Shown here piece by piece: positions 59,046-64,000 of a stretch of 64,000 nucleotides of DNA (position 1 is the stretch's first letter; each line of letters begins with the position of its first letter). A program made the position numbers and the translations under genes. This DNA is from Paenibacillus solanacearum. GTDB taxonomy: Bacteria; Bacillota; Bacilli; Paenibacillales; NBRC-103111. Location: the NCBI RefSeq assembly GCF_910593845.1, contig NZ_CAJVAS010000030.1:1-64000 (forward strand), written 5' to 3'. The notes beneath the pieces were generated by a model. That model ran no database searches. It was not told the origin of the DNA and saw only the letters and a program-made list of their open reading frames with translations.

Positions 59046-60296
59046 TCAGCCTTCAACATACCGGTTTCGCGCCGAGCCTAATCCGAACACCAGCAAGAGG
59101 ACCCCGACCGCAAGCAAAACCACCAGCGGAACAGTCCACCCCTGCGTGGCATCGTGCAAATAACCGAATAGCGTCGGTCCTACGGCTGCCAGCAAGTAGC
59201 CGACGGACTGGGACATCCCCGACAGCTCCGCCGCGCCCTGGGCCGTTCTCGTGCGAAGCCCGAAAAACATCATGGCCAAGCTGAAGGAGCAGCCGGCGCC
59301 GACACCGACCAATATGGCCGACACCACGACGATACTCCGGTACCCCAGCAAGAGGCCCCCGACACCGATCAAAAGAACCGCTGCCGTCAGCAGCACGAGC
59401 GGAACTTGGCTTTTCATCCGTCCGGCCCAGATCGGCACGAGGAAGGAGATCGGAAGCAGCGCCAGCTGCATCATGGACAGCGTCCAGCCCGCCGCGCTCA
59501 AGGTCATGCCGTACGACTGCAAAATACCCGGCAGCCAGGCGACGATCACATAAAATACGAGCGATTGCAGGCCCATAAACAATGCAACCTGCCATGCAAG
59601 CGCAGAGCGCCACAAATTCGTTCGGCCCGGGCCCGCCGCAGCCTGCGCGGATGCCGATGCTGATAAGGCGGCGGATTGCCGCTTATGCCCGCCGCGGATT
59701 TGCGGAATCCAGCATAAGACGGCAAGAACCGCCGGAAACGCCCAGACACCCAGCGCGCCATTCCAGCCAAGCCCCAGCTGCTCAAGCTGCTTGGCCAGCG
59801 GGACGCTGATCCCGGAGGCGATGGCGCCGCATAAATTCATCGCAACGGAATAGACGCCGATCATGACGCCGATTTTATGAGGAAACTTCTCTTTGATCAG
59901 ACTTGGCATCAGTACGTTGCACACCGCAATCGCCATGCCGAGAATAACCGTCCCGGTCAGCAGTGCGCCCTCACCGGCCGCCGACCGCAGCGCAATGCCG
60001 GCAGCCAGAAGCATCATGGCGAAAAACAGCACGGCAGGCGCACCGAACCGGCGAGCCAGCCTCGGAGCCAGCGGAGAGAGAAGCGCAAAGGCCAGCAACG
60101 GCAGCGTCGTAATCATGCCGGCAATCGTATTGGAGATGCCCAGGGCACTCCTGATTGTGCCTACCAGCGGTCCTACGGACGTGAGCGGCGCCCGTAAATT
60201 CGCGGCAATCAAGATCATTCCTATGACAAGCACCCAGCCTTCGGCAATAGGCACCGTTTTTTCTCCCGAAAGCGGCTTAACTCTTATGGATTCCAT
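59046..60296 (-). CDS. MFS transporter of the CynX/NimT type
   Basis: 416 residues, 12 predicted membrane helices. The start of helix 1, GMILIAANLRAPLTSVGPLVGTI, is characteristic of CynX/NimT/YycB transporters, which move cyanate, nitroimidazole-like or other small anions. SPLAPRLARRFGAP fits the motif A position. The substrate is unknown. ATG 60296 shares its A with the stop of the GntR gene (TAATG), so the two are translationally coupled and the transporter is likely under control of that regulator. Confidence 0.87.
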   Translation of the reverse strand: MESIRVKPLSGEKTVPIAEGWVLVIGMILIAANLRAPLTSVGPLVGTIRSALGISNTIAGMITTLPLLAFALLSPLAPRLARRFGAPAVLFFAMMLLAAGIALRSAAGEGALLTGTVILGMAIAVCNVLMPSLIKEKFPHKIGVMIGVYSVAMNLCGAIASGISVPLAKQLEQLGLGWNGALGVWAFPAVLAVLCWIPQIRGGHKRQSAALSASASAQAAAGPGRTNLWRSALAWQVALFMGLQSLVFYVIVAWLPGILQSYGMTLSAAGWTLSMMQLALLPISFLVPIWAGRMKSQVPLVLLTAAVLLIGVGGLLLGYRSIVVVSAILVGVGAGCSFSLAMMFFGLRTRTAQGAAELSGMSQSVGYLLAAVGPTLFGYLHDATQGWTVPLVVLLAVGVLLLVFGLGSARNRYVEG

Positions 60297-60982
60297 TAAA
60301 CTTCACCTGCTTCTATCGCTTTTTTCATTTCGTCAATATGCTGCTGCACCGCTTGATCTGCCGCATCCGGGTCATTCCGAACAATCGCCTCTACGAGATG
60401 AATGTGTTTGTTCATCGGCAGCCCGCGGCCGAAGGTCTTTTCCGAAAGCAGCGTGATCGATTCCTGTATCGCTTCGGTGATATGACCGTACAGCTCCATC
60501 AGTATCGGGTTGCCCGACGCTTCCACGATTGCCAGATGCAATTTCATGTCGGCCGCAACGTAGCGCAGTTTATCGCCTTCCGCGGCGAGCGCGTTGCATT
60601 CCCGATAGCAGTTCATAATCCGCTCCGCGTCCTCTTCGGTGCGCCGTTCCGCCGACAGCCGCGCGGCTTCCCGCTCCAGCGCATAGCGGACCTCCAATGT
60701 ATCCAGCAGGCTCGATTTGTGCACCCGCCGCTGAATGGCCACCCCCAGCGTGCTGTTGGAGCAGACGTATGTGCCGTCTCCCTGCTTCGCAAATAATACG
60801 CCGGCATGACATAAAGCCTTGATGCCTTCGCGCAGCGTATTGCGGCTGACGTTCAGCTCGGCGACCAGCTCCGGCTCGGGCGGTATTTTGCCCCCTACGG
60901 GCCACTGGCCGCTTTCGATCAGCGCCTCGATTTGAATGATTACTTGATCGACCAAACTGTAGCGAGTCGTCTTCTTCAACAT
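60296..60982 (-). CDS. GntR-family (FadR/FCD subfamily) regulator
   Basis: 228 residues. The winged-helix DNA-binding domain covers about 8-75 (GQWPVGGKIPPEPELVAELNVSRNTLREGIKAL). The all-helical FCD ligand domain (80-225) has YALEREAARLSAERRTEED, DMKLHLAIVEASGN and MNKHIHLVEAIVRNDPDAADQAVQQHI, with histidines placed for metal binding. It probably binds a carboxylate or similar metabolite carried by the coupled MFS transporter. ATG follows TTGGAGG. First gene of a two-gene, likely autoregulated, operon. Confidence 0.9.
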   Translation of the reverse strand: MLKKTTRYSLVDQVIIQIEALIESGQWPVGGKIPPEPELVAELNVSRNTLREGIKALCHAGVLFAKQGDGTYVCSNSTLGVAIQRRVHKSSLLDTLEVRYALEREAARLSAERRTEEDAERIMNCYRECNALAAEGDKLRYVAADMKLHLAIVEASGNPILMELYGHITEAIQESITLLSEKTFGRGLPMNKHIHLVEAIVRNDPDAADQAVQQHIDEMKKAIEAGEV

Positions 60983-61137
60983 CTAATAAACCTCCAAACA
61001 TCGGATGATTGGTTATTAAATTATAAAGTTGACTATAGCACATATTTGGCAGCGTGAACAGAGGTCTGGCGATATTAACTATGGCCGCAATGGGGAAAAC
61101 TGGGGATGTCGTTGGCCATGCGAAAGGAGGGATTCCG

Positions 61138-61290
61138 ATGAACATCCATACCGAACGTTATGAAATCGCCCGGCTGAACGAGGAAGCTTCCGCCCTCGAC
61201 GTCATTAAAGAGGCGGAAAGCAAAATTGCCCGACTGACCGGAAAGAACGTAACCTTGATCGCCTACGCCGAAACGGAACAAACGAAATAG
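61138..61290 (+). CDS. Small conserved-looking protein of 50 residues
   Basis: 50 residues starting MNIHTERYEIARLNEEASAL, ending in a possible beta strand (NVTLIAYAETEQ). The start has one of the strongest ribosome-binding sites in the window, AAAGGAGGGATT at 4-6 nt. It is mixed helix/strand and charged, with no signal or membrane segment. Function not recognised. It is followed 38 nt later by another small gene on the same strand. Confidence 0.62.
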   Translation: MNIHTERYEIARLNEEASALDVIKEAESKIARLTGKNVTLIAYAETEQTK

Positions 61291-61328
61291 CAGCCCTAAA
61301 CTTGCAGTCGAAAAGGCGGTGAATGGAC

Positions 61329-61481
61329 ATGACTGATGATAAGGAAAAGCACGAACCGACGATCGCTCCCGGCATGAATACGCATGATCCGCTGGAGGAA
61401 AAGGCGACGGAAGAAGAGGTGAGCCGCAACGACTCGACTTCCGTGACCCGATTGTATGTCGACCGTACGCCTGAAGACTAA
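61329..61481 (+). CDS. Small acidic protein of 50 residues
   Basis: Starts MTDDKEKHEPTIAPGMNTHD and ends TRLYVDRTPED. It is very acidic, hydrophilic and probably disordered. ATG 61329 has AAGGCGGTGA at 6 nt; ATG 61323 in the same frame directly abuts that site. It is the second gene after the 50-residue protein and ends just before a terminator. Function unknown; the ribosome-binding site and the terminator argue that it is real. Confidence 0.55.
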   Translation: MTDDKEKHEPTIAPGMNTHDPLEEKATEEEVSRNDSTSVTRLYVDRTPED

Positions 61482-61495
61482 GGATCGCGGCATGA

Positions 61496-61533
61496 AAAAA
61501 CCGTCCGCAGCACACCCGGTGCCCACGGACGGT
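61496..61533. terminator. Terminator between the small genes and the membrane-anchored protein gene
   Basis: AAACCGTCCG pairs with CGGACGGTTT around a 17-nt loop. A-tract on the left and T-rich on the right make it suitable for both converging transcripts. Confidence 0.8.
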
Positions 61534-61615
61534 TTCATCTATTTAGCGTTTTGCGCTTCTCTCTTGCTCGCCGGATTCACCGGAGCATCGAGCGGATCGC
61601 GGCTCGGCCGCCGCA

Positions 61616-62623
61616 TCAATCGTCATGATCGTGATCGTCATGCCCTCTTCCTTTGCTCTTCCCCTTGTCTTCCGGCTTTTCTTTCGGTTTCTCTTTCTCT
61701 TTTTCTTTCTCTTTCCCTTTCTCGGCACCCTTCGCCTTCGGGTCTGACTGTGTGTTCTTGCCGACAGCCGGGATAACGCCCTTCTTCGCGCCATCATTCC
61801 AGCGAATGTCGAGCTTCCAATCCGGGGAAGCGTCCTTCAGCTTAAACTCCGCGCCGAGCCGCGCTTTGAGCGCCTTCTCCCACGCAGTGCGATCGGCCGG
61901 CAGACCCGTCGTCAGCAGACGCAGCATTTGTTCCGCCTCCGCGCCGTTCAAATGAATGACCGCACGGTCCTTCGTCTGCACATAAATGTCCGCTTCGGAC
62001 CCTTTATCCGTCTGCTCCTGCTTCACCTTAAGCATCAGCTCGCGGCTCTTCAGCTCCAGCGACAGCCGCTCCCACGGCCAGCCGCCCTCCGTCTTCGCCT
62101 GTGCCAGTCCCGGCGCGCCCGTCTGCGGCGCCATTTCGGGCTGGGACGGCGCTTTGGCCGCAGGCGCGGGGCTAACCGGCGGCGCTGCCGCTTCGGACTG
62201 GGACGCGCCGGACGGCTCCGCCGCCGGAGCTTCGGCGGCCGGCGCCGCCTCGGTCCCTGCGCCATCCTGCTTACCGGCGGCAGGAGCCGCAGCTTCCGGC
62301 GCAACGCTTGCGACCTTGATGTACGCCGCCTGCGACTTGCTGTTGAAGATCAGCTCCAGCGTATCACCCGGCTTCAGGCCGGATAAGCCCGCCTTTTGTC
62401 CGTTCCGGTACACCCAGACATTTTCCGCCACCGGATACGTTTTTTCCATTCCCTCGTAAGCGGCCGTCAGCTTGTTCCCGCCGTCTTCAACCCGGACGAA
62501 CTGCCCTTTGGCTTCCTGCGAAATTTCCGCCGACACCGGCGTATCGCCAATCCAGGTCACCCCGTATATCAAACCGAATCCGAGCAAGCATGCCATGCAC
62601 AGCCATATCCACTTTTTGACCAT
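61616..62623 (-). CDS. Membrane-anchored protein with low-complexity linker and Lys/Glu- and His/Asp-rich tail
   Basis: 335 residues. An N-terminal anchor (about 4-24) is followed by a small beta domain (30-105, VRVEDGGNKLTAAYEG...NGQKAGLSGLKPGDTLEL), an Ala/Pro/Glu-rich linker (110-175), a globular part (180-285, WERLSLELKSRELMLKVKQEQ, AVIHLNGAEAEQMLRLLTTG) and a tail of EKEKEK/PKEKPEDK repeats ending HDDHDHDD. The histidine/aspartate end could bind metal. Family not recognised. ATG follows GGAGGAGG. The product probably sits on the outer face of the membrane. Confidence 0.78.
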   Translation of the reverse strand: MVKKWIWLCMACLLGFGLIYGVTWIGDTPVSAEISQEAKGQFVRVEDGGNKLTAAYEGMEKTYPVAENVWVYRNGQKAGLSGLKPGDTLELIFNSKSQAAYIKVASVAPEAAAPAAGKQDGAGTEAAPAAEAPAAEPSGASQSEAAAPPVSPAPAAKAPSQPEMAPQTGAPGLAQAKTEGGWPWERLSLELKSRELMLKVKQEQTDKGSEADIYVQTKDRAVIHLNGAEAEQMLRLLTTGLPADRTAWEKALKARLGAEFKLKDASPDWKLDIRWNDGAKKGVIPAVGKNTQSDPKAKGAEKGKEKEKEKEKPKEKPEDKGKSKGRGHDDHDHDD

Positions 62624-62787
62624 CCCTATCGTTCCTCCTCCATCGGCTGTTTCTGTTTTGCACCGATATGTTTGTTTTGCGAAGAGTCACTATAAGGTTC
62701 GGGCCGGCTTCCGTTTTTCAAGGGGCATCCATGGCATGGCTAAGTTTATCTTTGGTTCGCGAACCTGCGCTGTACGGGACAATTACA

Positions 62788-63681
62788 TTACAGCCGCATG
62801 ATCCTCCATTCATTCGAGAAATCCTGCTCCAGAATGATGTCCTTGCCGATCGCGTTAATCAGCAGATCCCGGTATTGAGAAGGCGACTGGCCGATCCGTT
62901 TTTTGAATATTTTCGAAAAATACGGCGTCGTCCAGCCGACATACTCCGCCACTTCCGATATCGTCAACGAAGAGAACTCGAGCATCTCCCTCGCTTTTTC
63001 CAGCCGAATCTCCTGCAAAAATTGAATCGGCGTCAGCCCGGTCTTGTCGTAAAAAATTTTGATCAAGTAGTTCGGGTTGAAACCGAAATGCCGGGACAAC
63101 CGCTCGAGCGTAATTTCCGTCGAGAAATTCGCCCGCAAATATTGAACGATCGGGTCGTTCTCGTCTGCATGCATCGCGGATGAGGACGCTTCTTGATCGG
63201 AGGGCAGACGGTTCAGCAGCATCGAGACGAGCGTCCCCTTGAACCCCGCCTCGATGCGGATCGGATGAAACGCTGCCGGATTTCTCGCATGCCGGAGCGA
63301 CGCCTTGTACCAATGCTTGAGCTCCGACAGCTCCCAGCCCTTGCACAGGCATACAGGCGCAGCCCCGGCCAATGCTTCGCGAACCGAAGGATCCAGCAGC
63401 CGGAATTTGAAATCGAGCGTAACCGTCTCCCCCGTAAAGCGAAAGCTGTGAGGAACGCCCTTCAAAAACAAGTAGGACGAGCCTGCCTGCACCTCGTCGA
63501 CCAGATCGCCCCCGGTAATGCGGCCTTCGCCCGACAATACGACGAGGAGCTGCTCGTAATCGTCATGCCGATGCAATTCCACATGGCTGCCTGCGGCGTA
63601 ATCGATCCGTGCAGTCCACAGCAGATTGAGCTGGGAGTCTCTTAATCCGTTCATTTCCATCCCCTTGGCTATAGATTTCAT
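62788..63681 (-). CDS. AraC-family transcriptional regulator with cupin sensor
   Basis: 297 residues. The N-terminal cupin (about 20-95) has AGSHVELHRHDDYEQLLVVL and a possible metal-binding H-x-H-x4-E. The C-terminal double helix-turn-helix (about 195-290) reads ITLERLSRHFGFNPNYLIKIFYDKTG and LTISEVAEYVGWTTPYFSKIFKK. It is of the type that controls sugar or glycan use. ATG 63681 has AGGATGAC upstream; ATG 63654 with AAGGGGATGG is an alternative. The neighbouring gene runs off the window on the same strand; the intervening terminator suggests separate transcripts. Confidence 0.87.
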   Translation of the reverse strand: MKSIAKGMEMNGLRDSQLNLLWTARIDYAAGSHVELHRHDDYEQLLVVLSGEGRITGGDLVDEVQAGSSYLFLKGVPHSFRFTGETVTLDFKFRLLDPSVREALAGAAPVCLCKGWELSELKHWYKASLRHARNPAAFHPIRIEAGFKGTLVSMLLNRLPSDQEASSSAMHADENDPIVQYLRANFSTEITLERLSRHFGFNPNYLIKIFYDKTGLTPIQFLQEIRLEKAREMLEFSSLTISEVAEYVGWTTPYFSKIFKKRIGQSPSQYRDLLINAIGKDIILEQDFSNEWRIMRL

Positions 63682-63792
63682 GTCATCCTCATCACAAAGG
63701 ATAGCTCTATTTTAAAATAAATTTGCGTTATTGAACACGTTAACATTTCAGCATTGGCAAGGCCGCCCCCGTCCGTCCATTACAGTGCAAAA

Positions 63793-63833
63793 AAAAGACA
63801 GGGGCTCGGCGCCGCGGCCGTCCTGTCTTCTAT
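63793..63833 (-). terminator. Terminator after the gene at the window end
   Basis: AAGACAGG pairs with CCTGTCTT around a G+C-rich loop; on the minus strand a T-run of eight follows. Confidence 0.75.
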
Positions 63834-63857
63834 ATCGCCTATGCGCCTACCCCCGCA

Positions 63858-64000
63858 TTACACGTGCTCCCAGCGGCTTGCAAACTGCTGCAGCCGGGGG
63901 TGGTCCGCCGCCCGGCCGCCGTCCGCGATGAGCAGACGAAGCCGCTTGATCCACGCTTCGAACGTATCGTAGCCGGCCAGCAGCTGCGCCGTCTCTCCCG
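63858..64000 (-). CDS. C-terminal fragment of a gene running off the window
   Basis: The last about 47 residues of a minus-strand gene, ending LQQFASRWEHV with TAA at 63858-63860. Earlier residues include GETAQLLAGYDTFEAWIKRL. The fragment is soluble and helical. Too short to assign a family. Confidence 0.55.
   Translation of the reverse strand, partial: GETAQLLAGYDTFEAWIKRLRLLIADGGRAADHPRLQQFASRWEHV

Overview
The window reads as chromosome of an endospore-forming Gram-positive bacterium of the Paenibacillaceae (Paenibacillus/Cohnella-like). Pointers are S-layer-homology (SLH) surface proteins, a SleB-type cortex hydrolase, Firmicutes-type GalT, 7TM-DISM sensor kinases, strong AGGAGG ribosome-binding sites, frequent TTG/GTG starts and long U-tailed hairpin terminators. 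No rRNA, tRNA, CRISPR array, intact insertion sequence or prophage was seen. Most of the window has fairly high G+C; the main exception is a visibly A+T-rich pair of genes near 10.3-11.4 kb.

Layout: 0.4-1.3 kb lactate dehydrogenase. 1.6-6.8 kb a two-gene operon for a secreted GLUG-repeat protein ending in a dockerin and an SLH-anchored protein with two cohesin-like domains; a divergent ROK regulator follows. 9.0-10.1 kb a short membrane leader ORF and a YidC-type insertase, arranged like the MifM/YidC2 arrest-peptide switch of Bacillus subtilis. 10.3-11.4 kb an A+T-rich matrixin protease and a membrane partner. 12-17.9 kb a giant NHL/fibronectin-III/SLH protein. 18-22.3 kb a dual-kinase hybrid sensor and a receiver-BTAD regulator. 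22.5-24.9 kb sulfurtransferase, acetyltransferase, pterin dehydratase and a small unknown. 25.2-29.7 kb a SWIM-protein/SNF2-helicase operon. 29.8-40.8 kb signalling genes (EAL, CHASE3 hybrid kinase, PAS-GGDEF, chemotaxis receptor) mixed with a phosphoesterase, a methyltransferase and SleB. 41.1-46 kb a galKET operon with a divergent AraC regulator. 46-49.7 kb a divergent two-component pair and RluF. 50.5-54.8 kb a class A PBP with a very long cytoplasmic tail and an exporter. 54.9-58.9 kb a xylan-use locus (solute-binding lipoprotein, LacI regulator, GH10 xylanase) with one 19-bp operator in front of both the transport and the enzyme gene. 59-61 kb a GntR-MFS operon. 61.1-64 kb small unknown proteins, a membrane-anchored low-complexity protein, an AraC regulator and the end of a gene running off the window.

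Several loci carry visible control logic: the leader peptide with a hairpin over the yidC ribosome-binding site, AraC-type 21-bp-phased direct repeats next to the galK promoter, the shared LacI operator of the xylan genes, and a Rex/Fnr-like box upstream of ldh. The strongest candidates for new biology are the MifM-like leader at 9.05 kb and the adjacent cohesin and dockerin surface proteins at 1.6-6.8 kb.
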